Assembly (NCBI GenBank): GCA_000697475.1
Contig: JNEU01000707.1
Coordinates: 1-64,000, forward strand
Direction: 5' to 3'
Origin: Lichtheimia corymbifera B2541
Taxonomy: Eukaryota > Mucoromycota > Mucoromycetes > Mucorales > Lichtheimiaceae
Length of the DNA: 64,000 bases
A program made the position numbers and the translations under genes. The notes under the pieces were generated by a model. It was not told the DNA's origin. It saw nothing but the letters and a program-made list of their open reading frames with translations, and did not search any database. Below are positions 23,747-34,938 of the stretch, one piece after another. How positions within the stretch are numbered: position 1 is the stretch's first letter; each line of letters begins with the position of its first letter.

Positions 23747-24844
23747 ATGGTGAGAGAAAATAGCCGAAGCAAAAGAACCCTTTTTCTCTTTTTCCTTATG
23801 CCTCCCAAAGGGAAATCTCAACGCAAAAATAAAAAGGGCAAGGGAGGTCGCGGAGGAGCATCCTCCACAGCCGACCGTCATCATGAACCAAAGAAGATGC
23901 AAGATCCGTGTGATAAAGGCGACACAGCAACAGCATCCGAGGCTAATGGTGTAACCTCCCACCAAGCCGATCATGAACCACGTGTAGAGAGACAACAGCT
24001 TGAAATGCCTTCCGGAGCCGTCTCTGCAGCTGTTGCTTCCGCTGTAGCTGCAGGCTATGTTACACCATCCATGCAAAATGATTCTTCACCTATAGCAACA
24101 ATAACAAGTGACAGCCAGCAACCCAAACCATCTTCTTTACCTACATCGAAGACTAACACGATACCATCAGGAGCTGTGGATGAAGCTGTAAAAGCCGCTA
24201 TAGCAGCTCCTGCAGTTTGGCCTATTTTGCATCGGTATTCTGCTCCAAGTAAATTACACGTTGCTACTAGTGATGATGTTACCACCACAAACACGGATGA
24301 TCAAAAGATAAAAAGTGAACCACCACCGCCAAAAGCAACTACCACTCATGATAACCCACCACCCATTCCCCCCAAATCAGTGGATGCAGCAGTGGATGCA
24401 GCTATAGCTGCACCTGTGGCAACCCAAGTGGTGGAGACCTTATCATCTGCTCTTCCTTCTGAGAGTCACGAAAGCACACCGCCACCACCTCTTCCAAAAG
24501 AACCACAGCAGCAGCAGCAGCCATCATCGCAGACCGAATTTCCCAAGGAGCAGCGTCATGATGTATCATCATCACCTGCCACTCCCACAGCTTTAAAAGA
24601 AGAAGAAACCGATATGACAGAACAAAGTATTTCGGAAGCCATCCAAACTTCCATGGTTCAACCACCCCCACGTTCAGTGCAAGCACCCATTCCATCAAGT
24701 CAAATACCATCCATGTCGCCATCACCACCTCCGTTACCACCACCACCAAGCGAATATTATCGTCAACGTCGCCAAGAAACGGGTCATGGTCAGCAACAAC
24801 AACAACAACGACAACAACAACAATCTTTATGCCGGATTTTGTGA
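23747..24844 (+). CDS. Disordered protein with three internal Ala/Val helix repeats, function unknown
   Basis: A single open frame of 365 codons ending in TGA. The first ATG is at 23747. A second at 23798 (MPPKGKSQRKNKKGKGGRGG) starts a strongly basic segment and is an equally good start. Three imperfect repeats of about 16 residues recur: PSGAVSAAVASAVAA (about residue 88), PSGAVDEAVKAAIAAP (about 144) and PPKSVDAAVDAAIAAP (about 206). A shorter relative (SISEAIQTSM) follows. The repeats would form short amphipathic helices separated by Pro/Ser/Thr-rich, disordered linkers. The tail is poly-Pro then poly-Gln. No known domain. The repeat spacing suggests a multivalent binding protein, which is inference. 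Confidence 0.6.
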   Translation: MVRENSRSKRTLFLFFLMPPKGKSQRKNKKGKGGRGGASSTADRHHEPKKMQDPCDKGDTATASEANGVTSHQADHEPRVERQQLEMPSGAVSAAVASAVAAGYVTPSMQNDSSPIATITSDSQQPKPSSLPTSKTNTIPSGAVDEAVKAAIAAPAVWPILHRYSAPSKLHVATSDDVTTTNTDDQKIKSEPPPPKATTTHDNPPPIPPKSVDAAVDAAIAAPVATQVVETLSSALPSESHESTPPPPLPKEPQQQQQPSSQTEFPKEQRHDVSSSPATPTALKEEETDMTEQSISEAIQTSMVQPPPRSVQAPIPSSQIPSMSPSPPPLPPPPSEYYRQRRQETGHGQQQQQQRQQQQSLCRIL

Positions 24845-25681
24845 TACCCCCCCTTTTTTCCCCTCTCATTCAATTCTCCACCTGATATAAAACGAACGAT
24901 ACATTGCTACGTAAGCAGACTCAAAGTGGCTCCAATAAACAAGCGAATGACTGCGCATGCACCTTACTTTATGTCCCTTTTCACGTTGCAATGGGTTTTC
25001 TTTTACAATGCATATCATGAATGAAAGCTCACCATAGAATACAACCTCCAATAGGATGGAGCATAAAATTGGCGCGCGCATACGTAGTATATGATGAACG
25101 AACGCATATGATATGGGGCAGCAAAACTGGTGTGTGCGATATCCAATCCTGGTACGCGCGTAGGAATTCTCATAAACAATCATCTTTGAAAATAAGGTTC
25201 TTTGTCTTTTTTTCTTAAATGACTTTCCCGAAATGGCTGACATGTTGTTAGGTGGGGGGCAAAACGTGCTCGTTTGTTTATGTGGGACAAAGATACGTAC
25301 TCGATCAAAAAAGACCCCTTTGTATTATATTCTCTTCCATAGTGTATATATACATTTTCGCTGGGAGCGACAAGTAAGGCTTTGTGTTAGCCTGTACCAC
25401 CGCCAATGGTAATGAATGCGACAGCTGGGAACAATTCAAGGACCACTTGCATGATACGTAATCTCCAAAAGGTGGGGAGGAAGAGGATTTGGCTGGTTCA
25501 GCCGCTGTACCACGAGTGCAGCGTGACGCACAGACTTGACACACATGTGATATGAGGCAATGCAAAGATATAAAGGAAGAGGATCTCGATTGCCATTACG
25601 CTTTATTCTTTGTTTTTTCAATCATACTGATATCCGACGATTCACAATGGTCAGTAATGGTGCTCTTATAACGTTAAACAG
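24845..25681. other. Intergenic, no supported gene
   Basis: Open frames on both strands here lack motifs and splice partners. Nothing else recognised. Confidence 0.4.
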
Positions 25682-25983
25682 ATGGCTGATGATGATGATC
25701 CTTTTTTTTATATAACAAAGACTGCACATCAACTTCAATGCTGCTGCGTTCAGCAGCCAGGTGTGATCATTTACATTAATCCCAACCCATGTATCATTAT
25801 TCAACCTGCGGCTGGGATACACGTACACACCATCCAGGTATGAGCAATACTCTATCTTCATATGCGCTATTATATGTACTCACCGATCAATTCCAATAGG
25901 CTCCATCACCAGCTCCACCTCCACCTCCTCCACCTCCACCCAAAGCTGCCAAGCCCACCTTTTGGAATCCTCGCACCAAATGA
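25682..25983 (+). CDS. Small two-exon protein, 79 aa, Cys cluster and poly-Pro tail
   Basis: Exons 25682-25837 and 25900-25983 are joined by a 62-nt GT-AG intron (GTATGA donor, CCAATAG acceptor). The reading starts MADDDDPFFYITKTAHQLQ and has a CCC cluster at residues 20-22. An aliphatic Pro/Asn middle follows (VIIYINPNPCIIIQP). The second exon encodes APSPAPPPPPPPPPKAAK and ends TFWNPRTK, then TGA. An upstream ATG near 25647 with its own possible donor could add a 5' exon. The exact phase match and the proline-tail exon make a real gene likely. No family recognised; the poly-Pro tail could bind profilin, SH3 or WW domains. Confidence 0.6.
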
Positions 25984-26274
25984 TCAAAACAATGCTATCA
26001 GCCGCCCTCAATGAGTACACACTGTGATCTACTCAAATGCCATTGTATGATATATGTACATATCTAAGGATTGTTTCATTATGCATGCCATCATAAAATA
26101 CATTTTATTATGGAGTTCTTTGTAATCTAAGAATGCTTATTGATGGAATGTTGGATGTGGGAATAGGGAGGGATACATGATGCAGTAGGATAAGATGATG
26201 TTGGTGGATAAAAATGGCAATGGTGGATGATGCAAAGGGAAAGGGGATGAAGTCTATGCAATGTATTACAACGT

Positions 26275-28391
26275 TCATGCTCGATGGTTGAGTTGATCCT
26301 CATTTTCTGGTTGTTCTACCTCATCTTCGGCTGGAATGAATTTGGCGAGATCATAGTCTTGAGGATTCAATCGAGAGCTCGTATAGAATGTGAGTGCCCC
26401 AACAAGCGTGAGACATATCCATGAAATGTGGACTCGAATAGGGTATGGGATCCAAGTAGCTCCAAGTGATCTATAAAAAAGTACAAAATAAGCTAAAGAG
26501 CAAACTTTAAAAAAAGGCGGGCTCTTTCCACTTACGCAGACCAGATGATACCACATGACGCAGGGCCAAAAGCGCGCATACCACTTGCACAGCCTATATA
26601 AAAGCAGCTCAAGTTCATCAGTAACCATGCATACGTCATCTCATCCCCACTTTTTTTTTATACTTACACTGAGCAAATCCATTGATAGCTCCTAGTGCAT
26701 CAAGTCTCGGTGCGCAATTGTTTGTAAGAATGGTGCAGCTTGTGAATGCAGTCGAATGGAATAAGGTTTTGAAGGTAACGGCAATGATAAGGCCAACCCA
26801 CACCCAGGTCTTTGTGCCCGTGTGACCATGAATATCAGGGATATCATACAAGTAACGAATGAAACCTTGGAAGAAGTAGAGTATAACACATCCGCAGAGC
26901 ACAAATCGGAAGAGGCGCAATAGGCCAAAGCGCTTTGTCATTGCAGGTAACACAAACAATTGCACCACCAGCGTGACAACGCCGCAGTAAGCGAGAGCAA
27001 TGCCTATCTCATCCGATCGGTAACCAAGACCACCATTCGAGCGCTCGCTTGCTGTCCAAATAGGGAAGAGTTCTAATGGAATGGGTAAGTTCTATTTTCC
27101 CCGCACGCACATCATTATGTAATCCCCTCTTCTTACCATCATAATAGATAGCCTGGAATGCGAAAAGAGCATACGAGAAGCAAATGCCCAATACAGCAGG
27201 TGTCAATGATTCACGTAAAGAAGGCTTCTTTTTGTCGTCATGGTCATCATCCGTGATCGTAGGAGTAGGTGAAGAAGAGCGATCAAAGGTATTGTATTCA
27301 TCCGAATGGTGTGAATCGCTTCGAAGCAATGGCGCAGTTTCAGAGTTCTTGGTTTTGGATGTTTTTGACGAAGCAGTACCACCCAATGTCTCTTCAAGGA
27401 AGAAGATGCCAAAGATCAAGCCGACAGCACAAATGCATCCAGAAATAAAGCATGGAAGGAAGTAGGGAAACTCCGTAAGGAAATCAGTCAATGGACCCCC
27501 TCGTCCGAATAGGGAAGGATAGTTTTTCACTGGATGTGAGAGCAGACCTTGTTGATGATGCATCATGATATCAGTAACATGTACATCTACATCATGAATA
27601 TAACCTTACCTCCAAGGACTGGGCCTACAATACTGCCGAGACCATACATGAGAGGAAGCATAGAAAAGGCGCGTGCACGTTGATCGGGTGCATTTTCAAG
27701 CGTAATCTCAGATACCATGCTCTTCAAGACGCCAATGTTGCCATTCTGGTAATATAAAAGAACCTTGTGTTAATTCTGCTTTCTACACACAAACACACAC
27801 ACACACACACAAGAAAATGACTCATCATTTCTCCCACGATGATTTTCAACTTACCAAGACACCACAGAGGCTACGTGAAATAATGGCCCAAGTGAATGAT
27901 CGGGATAAACCAAAGAGGATGATGCTCGTCAATGTGCCGGTAAGTCCTAGCAGGATCACAGGTCGTCGACCAATTCGATCTGAAAGCATGCCCCATAGAA
28001 TGCCTAATCATAGCTTGTTAGCCTTTAAATTCATTTATACACATCTTGTTGACAAACCTGTCATGAGTTGAGCTACTGCGAATGCTGAAGTGATCATCCC
28101 AACGTAATAGCCCACATGGGTCTCGTCAGCGATGTTGAAATCACGGATCATCTACATAGGGTTACACACACATATATATGAGCACTATGCAACAGCAATT
28201 GCCTATTCATGCACTTACAAAGATGACAAAGGGGAAAATGACGGTGAAGCATATTGGTTCCTGAAGAACAAATGAGATCAGTCGATCCATGGAGAACAAT
28301 GGAGAGTCGTCCCTAATGCCCACACACTTACTGCGAATCGACATGCACAAATGATAGCCAATTGGCGAACGGGGAGCGGTTTATATCCCAT
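26275..28391 (-). CDS. Major facilitator superfamily transporter (ZIFL/MFSD-type, 12 TM)
   Basis: Nine exons (minus): 28391-28332, 28260-28219, 28151-28058, 28003-27855, 27745-27610, 27547-27137, 27072-26668, 26593-26536 and 26470-26275, giving 516 aa. The start is MGYKPLPVRQLAIICACRFA. The MFS signature in the loop after TM2 reads GMLSDRIGRRPVILLG (about 63-78). TM4-TM5 has a proline-rich GPVLGG motif. A Ser/Thr/Asp-rich cytosolic loop (about 205-265, with ETAPLLRS) separates the two six-helix halves. The second half carries ASGMRAFGPASCG, like the TM11 motif of this subgroup. Fungal and plant relatives (zinc-induced facilitator-like, yeast YCR023C-like) sit in vacuolar or plasma membrane and export metals or small organics. 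The substrate here cannot be read from sequence. Confidence 0.9.
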
Positions 28392-28919
28392 GATGGGTTC
28401 TTTTCTGTAAATAAAGAAAGAAGGAAGGCGGGGAGCTGGATACAAAAAGGTCTTCTAATTATATGTGTTAAAGGCATTTTCTCTCTCGGGAAAACAATTA
28501 CATTTGGGGGGTGTGTACCATTGTTTATGATGACAGTCCCCCCAACTATCTCCATATATGTACTGACAGGAGGAGGGCCGATCCCACTTATGCAAAATGG
28601 CCCTCGCATAATTTTGTCATCTGCTATTACGATCATGGCCCCCAATTGAATGGTCCCACATGCCCACCACCAAGAATATATGTTACTACATATCAATTGG
28701 ATCCGCAGCAATCATCAGCATGATGAAGATGATGATGAGGTGGATTTGGGAGATCAAAACGAGATAAGCTAAAAAGATCTATCATCATCAGTGTGTGTGT
28801 CACCTACAGTAGCAAAGCAACAACACTTTACTTGTCTCGGAACAATGCAATGATATGCAAACAGATCAACAAGCAGAATTTGGGATTCTTCATCTTCCTT
28901 CTATTTTATTTATACACAA
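28392..28919. promoter_or_regulatory. Divergent promoter region between MFS carrier (-) and GH79 hydrolase (+)
   Basis: About 528 nt between the two start codons. The part next to GH79 is A/T-rich, with a TATTTATA-like box near 28907-28914, just before the ATG. No gene visible. Confidence 0.35.
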
Positions 28920-30707
28920 ATGAAAAGAACCCGTCTTCGCTTTGCAGCAACAACAGCAGCCCTCCTTTTCATATTTAATGTACCAGCACAACAAGATGTC
29001 GTACAATTACCGAGCACGGCATCTGGCATCAGCATTCCACCATACTCCCACGGCATAGCGCTTGAGATGGGTCATTGGAACAATGTATTTAGTACTTGGA
29101 ACGACAAACAAAGTGTCACTTTTTTACAGCTCTTGCGTAATTTGCATGATCGACGTGGTGCATTGATGATCCGACTTGGCGGTAATAGTCAAGATGCTGT
29201 GCAGCTGGACGAATCGATTAATACACCGGTTGCCAAAACGGGTGAACAAGCTGTACGTACCAACAGTGGTGCCACCACTTACAATATCAAGGTGAATAGC
29301 CAAATGTTCCGTGCCATGCGACAATTAAGCGAAGTGGTGGGTGGGCTCAAATGGATGTTTGGTCTCAATTTTGAGCACGCCGATGACATGCAAAGTGCAG
29401 AACAACTGGGTCGGTTGGCTGTCAACATCCTTGGTGGCAGCACAAGCAACAACAGCTATGATAATGTGCTCTACGCATTGCAAATTGGCAATGAACCGGA
29501 CCTTTATGCAAAACATGGCATGCGATCTCCCGATTGGGGTGTAGCCGAATACACGGGCGAATGGCTTGATTGGGCACATCAACTATCTCAAACATTTGGA
29601 ACTTCACAATACCGTCCCGATTTGTTCTCAGGTGGGGTTGTGTGTTGTACATGGCAATTACAAGATTTGCTCGATAGTGGCTACTTTGATAGTGCCAAGC
29701 ATATGCTGAATTCCGTTACGGTGCAACGCTACAGCTCGAATGCATGTTTTGGTGTGGCCAAAGGTACGGTGAATGATTACTTGAGCCATGATTGGATCAC
29801 GTCCCAGGCACGTGATGCGTATGAGAAACCCGTACAGCGAATTGTGGAGGAAGGCAAGCAAGTCATCATGGGTGAAACGAATACAGCCGCTTGTGGTGGT
29901 ATCCAGGGCATCTCCGATACCTATGTCTCGACATTATGGTGGGTGGATTGGCAGTTATTCTTGTACTCGATTGGCTTCTCCTCCATTCAATTGCAACTCG
30001 GTGGCAACAATGCCCATTATAATCCCATGTCCAAAGTAGGCGGGTCATGGGTTGCCAATCCTGTGTACTATGGCTCTCTCGTTACAGCTGAAGCCCTTGG
30101 CCCAAGTGATTCAGGTGCACGGGTTGTCCATGTCACCTCAATCGAAGATCAAAAAGTCGTCTATGCCATTTTCCACCATGATAGCCTTGCCTATACCGTA
30201 TTGATCAATCTCGATGCTGATAATGATGCTTCCATTCCCTTGCAACATCCTTGGAAAACCAAAACGCTCTATGCAAAACGCTTGGTTGCCAATAGCATCA
30301 ATGAGCGACATGATATTCATTGGGCTGGTCAAACGCTAAAAGGCGCACTCGATGGCATGTTCAAGGGCGATATCCATATCGATTCGATTGAGTGCTCTGA
30401 CGAAGAAAATTGCGCCATCCATGTACCAAAAGCATCCGTTGCCCTGGTTGGCCCCCACTTCCCCAATATAACCGAAACCTCGGTTGTCGATAATCCATAT
30501 GACATTGGAGATCTACTCAATGGCACCGCTTCATCGAACTCTACTTCATACAATAGCAACAATCCAGCTTCATCAAGTGGCAACAACAAAAACCCACTCA
30601 ATGTCCCACAAAGTCATGCTACAAGCATTCATCACCCAATGGCCTATTTTGCCACAGCATGGATGGCCATTTTGCTTGCTGTAGTATATCATCATATCGT
30701 TTTGTAA
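28920..30707 (+). CDS. Secreted, GPI-anchored glycoside hydrolase family 79 (beta-glucuronidase/heparanase-like)
   Basis: A single intronless frame of 595 codons. The N-terminus (MKRTRLRFAATTAALLFIFN) is a signal peptide. The (beta/alpha)8 domain shows the GH79 pattern: MIRLGGNSQD on an early strand, the acid/base glutamate E192 in QIGNEPDLY, and the nucleophile E319 in VIMGETNTAACGG. A C-terminal beta-domain follows from about residue 390. The last 22 residues are hydrophobic (ATAWMAILLAVVYHHIVL) after a Ser/Asn-rich linker with Asn-Gly-Thr glycosylation sites, which is the layout of a GPI signal. The product should sit on the cell surface or wall and cleave glucuronic acid from glycans such as arabinogalactan or the glucuronans of zygomycete walls; the substrate is inferred. 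Lack of introns is unusual next to its neighbours. Confidence 0.88.
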   Translation: MKRTRLRFAATTAALLFIFNVPAQQDVVQLPSTASGISIPPYSHGIALEMGHWNNVFSTWNDKQSVTFLQLLRNLHDRRGALMIRLGGNSQDAVQLDESINTPVAKTGEQAVRTNSGATTYNIKVNSQMFRAMRQLSEVVGGLKWMFGLNFEHADDMQSAEQLGRLAVNILGGSTSNNSYDNVLYALQIGNEPDLYAKHGMRSPDWGVAEYTGEWLDWAHQLSQTFGTSQYRPDLFSGGVVCCTWQLQDLLDSGYFDSAKHMLNSVTVQRYSSNACFGVAKGTVNDYLSHDWITSQARDAYEKPVQRIVEEGKQVIMGETNTAACGGIQGISDTYVSTLWWVDWQLFLYSIGFSSIQLQLGGNNAHYNPMSKVGGSWVANPVYYGSLVTAEALGPSDSGARVVHVTSIEDQKVVYAIFHHDSLAYTVLINLDADNDASIPLQHPWKTKTLYAKRLVANSINERHDIHWAGQTLKGALDGMFKGDIHIDSIECSDEENCAIHVPKASVALVGPHFPNITETSVVDNPYDIGDLLNGTASSNSTSYNSNNPASSSGNNKNPLNVPQSHATSIHHPMAYFATAWMAILLAVVYHHIVL

Positions 30708-31296
30708 ATATCGTTGTAATTTATTTAGTAGTCATCATAGTGATAGAATTGTATATGTAATATATGACGTATTTCGTAATGTATATGGTCTTGTGTTGCA
30801 AACATCATATGTAGTCAGCGGTCTCGACCTGTCATTGTCACTTTTGTATATTTATCATGTGACCCGATCATCCGAATTGAAGTCCTGAGTATAGGTGGTG
30901 CGAGAGGATTCTAGTAGGATCAAAGGCCAGCCATGTGGAACCCTGAATCAGAGATGATTAAAGTTTCATGATGGTGATGCAAGGCGTATAGATTTGCTAA
31001 CCTCCCACCAAATAGACGATTTCGATTTAGAGCAATAACACGATCGATTTTTTTATTTGGAGTTGTGTAAGAAGCAAACGGTGGGGGTAAAGTATGCATA
31101 TATACATGGATGATGACAGAAGAAATGCGATGGGATGCGTGTGTGAGTGTGTGTGTTGTGTAAATGTGGTGTGAATCGACAATGGTATCTAAAACTACAC
31201 GCATGAGATGTATCATGTGTATATGTTATAAGTGTGTCTGCAATGTTTAGGATAAGCGAATCCCTTTACCTCCACCCTCTTGTTTCTTTTGGTGTT
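30708..31296. other. Convergent 3' intergenic region
   Basis: Lies between the 3' ends of GH79 (+) and the MATE carrier (-). A/T-rich at first, with GT-rich runs near 31138-31165. No gene seen. Confidence 0.5.
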
Positions 31297-32929
31297 CTAC
31301 ATCCAGGATGATGAATCGTCTTCATTGAACTTGACGCGAGCACGAGCAATTTCGACTTCCTTTTTCCAGTTGATAGTGGACAAGAAGGCGACTTCACCAA
31401 AAGCACTGAGCCAAATAGCAAAGCACAAGCTAGACCAGATACCAGCAAGACCCCATCCATGTTGAAAAGTGATCACATAGCCGATAGGCAAGCCCACCAC
31501 ATAATACGCAAGTAGATTGATCCATGCAGCAACGTGTTGTCGGCCCATGCCTCGGAATACACCACTGCTCACACCATACAAAGCATCTGCGATTTGGAAG
31601 AGTGCACACAATGGCAAAATTTGTGATACACGGATTACGACATCGGGATCTGAGGTGAACAAATAGCCAAAGAACGAACGTGTGACGAGTAACAAGGTAG
31701 AGTTGCCTGCACCGAAGCCAACAGAAAAGATGAGGGCGGTATAGGCAGCTCGTTTCGATTTCAGCGAGAGACCTTCACCAAGCGAGTTGCCCACACGATT
31801 CGATGCTGCAACCGAAATACCATAGGGGATAGTGAATGTTGCTGAAATGGTCGAAAGGACGATGGATTGCGCTGCAAGATCAGTCGTACCGAGATAAGAT
31901 GCTGCAAGAGCTGCAATTTCAAATGCCCACCATTCACTAATCAATGATATGAGTATATAGGTGTGTGTAGAAAATGTGTAATCTTTTTCTTACCTGCACA
32001 CCATCAAGATACCAGGAATAGCCAACTTGAGGAATGGCCACCATTCTCTTAATGCTTCACGAGACCATCCTCCCCATGCTTCTGAGCCACGTACTTTCCA
32101 GATATAACCAAGAAGCACCAACAACATGACCCAGTAACTAATGGCTGTACCAAGAGGTGCTCCGATAAATCCCAATGCCACAGGTTCCCAGTGAACGAGG
32201 ATCCAATTGAGGAGGAAGCTTGTAGGAAAGGCGACAATCATGGCATAGGTGGGTGGTTTCATCAGACCTTGAGCTTGCATATACTTTTTAGTGCATTCGA
32301 ATGCCATAAATGCTGGTGCACCGATCAAGAACCAACGCAAAAATAGACCTATCATGGTACATTTACATGTGTCATGTTAGTTGATATGCCAATAGAATAA
32401 TAATGCATTATTACATGCCTGCTTTCAATGCGAGTTCAGGGTCTTGGTTCAATGCGAGTAGGATACCTGTGGCATACCACCACACCACGGCAATGGGGAT
32501 GAATAGGATGGCCATGATCAATAATGAACGTTGTAGATAGACTCCCACCAATGTCTTATCACGAGCACCGGTATACGCTTGTGCACAAAAGGTATCGAGA
32601 GCGGTGGCAGTGCCAAGGACGACACTCCAAGCGGATACATTGGCAAACATGGTTCCAAGAGCTGCTGCGGCAAGTTCAACAGGACCCTACAAAAGACACT
32701 AAGCAAACAGTGTGGCGTAGGTCATGTTTGAACGTACCAGGTGACCCAAACTGAAAACGCTTGCTATTTGCATGGCATTTTGTAACAGGTAAGTACCCAC
32801 CAAAGGAATACTGTTGTAAAGTAACCAGCGGAACTCTTCTGACCATGACTGTTGTTGCTGTTGACGTCGACGAGGTTGCTGTTCTAATAAAGGACTCGAT
32901 TCCGTTACGATCGTCTCATGGGTTGACAT
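31297..32929 (-). CDS. MATE-family multidrug/organic cation efflux transporter (Erc1-like)
   Basis: Four exons (minus): 32929-32738, 32686-32419, 32348-31994 and 31936-31297, giving 484 aa. MatE repeat features: LVGTYLLQNAMQIASVFSLG in TM1, GPVELAAAALGTMFANVSAW in the loop to TM2, LDTFCAQAYTGA (a MATE hallmark), FLRWFLIGAPAF with KKYMQAQG, and in the second repeat GTTDLAAQSIV with VGNSLGEG. Twelve membrane segments are expected. Family members expel organic cations or drugs in exchange for H+ or Na+, at plasma or vacuolar membrane. The second intron (32349-32418) keeps the family sequence in frame only if it uses a GC donor (GCATGT); the GT four bases downstream would frameshift. The N-terminus is Gln/Arg-rich and cytosolic. 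Confidence 0.92.
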
Positions 32930-34697
32930 GCTGATTCAATGAAATGTCAAAAAAGGGAGACGTGTGTGTGTGTGTGTGGAAGTAGCGATTTCAAACAAGT
33001 GAAGAAGAAGGAGGAAAAGAGAACAGGCTCCGCAGCAACCTTTTTACATCCCTTTTTTTCTTTCTTTCGGTCCATTGAATTTTTAAGGGCGGAGGAGGAG
33101 CGGATTGTGTTGCAGCATCAGCATTGCACAAAAACAATATGCAATATCCTACTATGATATCTGATGACAAAACCTTTACCCACATCTTGGGTTGTTTTCC
33201 CCCTTCTTTCAAATAAAGTATCTTTGACACACAGAGCTGACTAACAAGATCAAGCTCGGACCACACGTAATTATGTATATCGATAACACCATATTGTGAG
33301 TCCGTGCGTCGTCGTTCCTTTTATTTGCTGCTGCTGCAATAAATGGATCATCATGCATGAATTATCATTATCCCAGTCTTTGGGTATTTCCCTTTTCACA
33401 AACACACACTTTCTCCATATGACTTCTTTATACATAAACAAACATCCGTGTTTGGTGCACAAATCCCTTGGATGTTTAAAGGATTTTTACTTTTGCAAGC
33501 GGTGTTATTCACTCCTTCCCATCACACAGCTGTCGGATAATCAACATGGCACAATGAACGCCTTGTAACGTTGCACAGCAGCCGGGGCCAATTGAATTAC
33601 TGCAACAGATTATCATTTATCAGCAAAGCATGCATACATACAGATCTTTTCTTCAATGTTGGACAAAGCATATGCTGGATGACGCCTTTTGTTGCTAGCT
33701 CTTTGACACAAACAATCCAGTTTTTGCTCTTTTCATTTCTCATAGCACAACAACAGCAGCAGAACGTTTGAAATTCGTCGGCCCCGCTCGTCGATCTAAC
33801 CATCCATGGTGATAAAAGCGATCTCGTTTCATATTTAGCTTGAAGTTTAACATTGGAGCGTTTGAAATCGCTTGCATGATCCTGGAGATGGTCAGGTGGA
33901 GAAAATTAAGCTGTTGTTTCATTAATAAAGCTTATGAATGAAATGGGATGCCTCATGGTCCTCGCTCTCACGGATACAATGAATGTGTGCCTTTTAGGAA
34001 AGAATGAATGTGAGCAAGATGTAGTGGTGGAGTATGTGTGTGCAAGGTAATATCATGCAGCAAGTGTTCATATGCATCGAGCCATATCCGGGTTCGCTGC
34101 AGAATACTATTTTGTATCGGAACTCGGAGTATTGGCTACCGATTTTGAGCACTCTAGCATGCTCTTTGTACCACTAATATGTCATTGTCGCATGATGCTT
34201 TTTCGTTTAGCCGGGTTTAATGCATCGTTCATATGCCTTTAAGATGATCATTCGCAGTCTTGGATATTATTATGCTGTTTGATGTCAACGTGAAGTGTAA
34301 TTAAGGCGTTTTGTTTGCCGCATTGACGATACTTGTAATAAAAAGAGGCATATGACCATTCCTTCGAATACAAAAAAAGCTCCCCTTAGACGTTGGGCCA
34401 ATACAAGCAACATACAGTAGGTGTCTCAAATCTTCTCACGCATCTCTTTCGCTTATCTCACCTCTGGATCCATATGTTTTAAAAGCCTAGTACGCCTTGA
34501 TACCCTTTGTGGCCATCATACCACGTACATGCGTATTATGCTCTTGGTTTTAAATGTTGGTCAACTATACTACGTAGACAGAGCATCCTGCCGTATTGGC
34601 AAGAATCAACAAGAAGGCACCCTTTAGTTCGAGGTGTTGGTATGCATCATAACTAGCTCCCGATATCATATTATGTATTCATGCCGATTGAATTCTT
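32930..34697. other. Gene-poor stretch upstream of the MATE gene
   Basis: The MATE-proximal 250 bases (GT repeat at about 32961-32980, purine tract 32999-33025) probably hold its promoter. No supported gene in the remaining 1.5 kb. Confidence 0.4.
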
Positions 34698-34806
34698 GTG
34701 GAAGCCTTAATACATAAGCATGATGAAACGTATAACGACCCTATCTATGTCCCACGTGATTTTGAAAATGATAGCAAACAATTGCATGTGCTTATGTACA
34801 ATACAG
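34698..34806 (+). pseudogene. Isolated exon-like coding fragment
   Basis: One frame reads a clean 36-residue stretch (VEALIHKHDETYNDPIYVPR onward to LHVLMYNTG) ending at a possible GTATAT donor. A stop lies just upstream, and no further exon of similar quality is found nearby. Probably a remnant. Not recognised. Confidence 0.25.
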
Positions 34807-34938
34807 GTATATAACTTTTATGAGCATCGGGTTTGTAGATAGGGAAAATAACAGCCATCTTGGATCTTTGAGGGGGATCAGGATTAGTTATCATATGAGA
34901 TAAGGTATGTTCATATCAAAGCATGCTGGTACACTGCT

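Noticed and set aside
24402..24869. Val-rich minus-strand frame opposite the disordered repeat protein
   Set aside because: Its poly-Val comes from reading CAACAA-type repeats backwards.
26692..26928. Second frame within MFS exon 7
   Set aside because: The MFS frame is continuous through both splice sites; this one carries no family sequence.
29325..30601. Antisense open frames inside the GH79 gene
   Set aside because: Mirror frames of a conserved enzyme, with no start context or domain.
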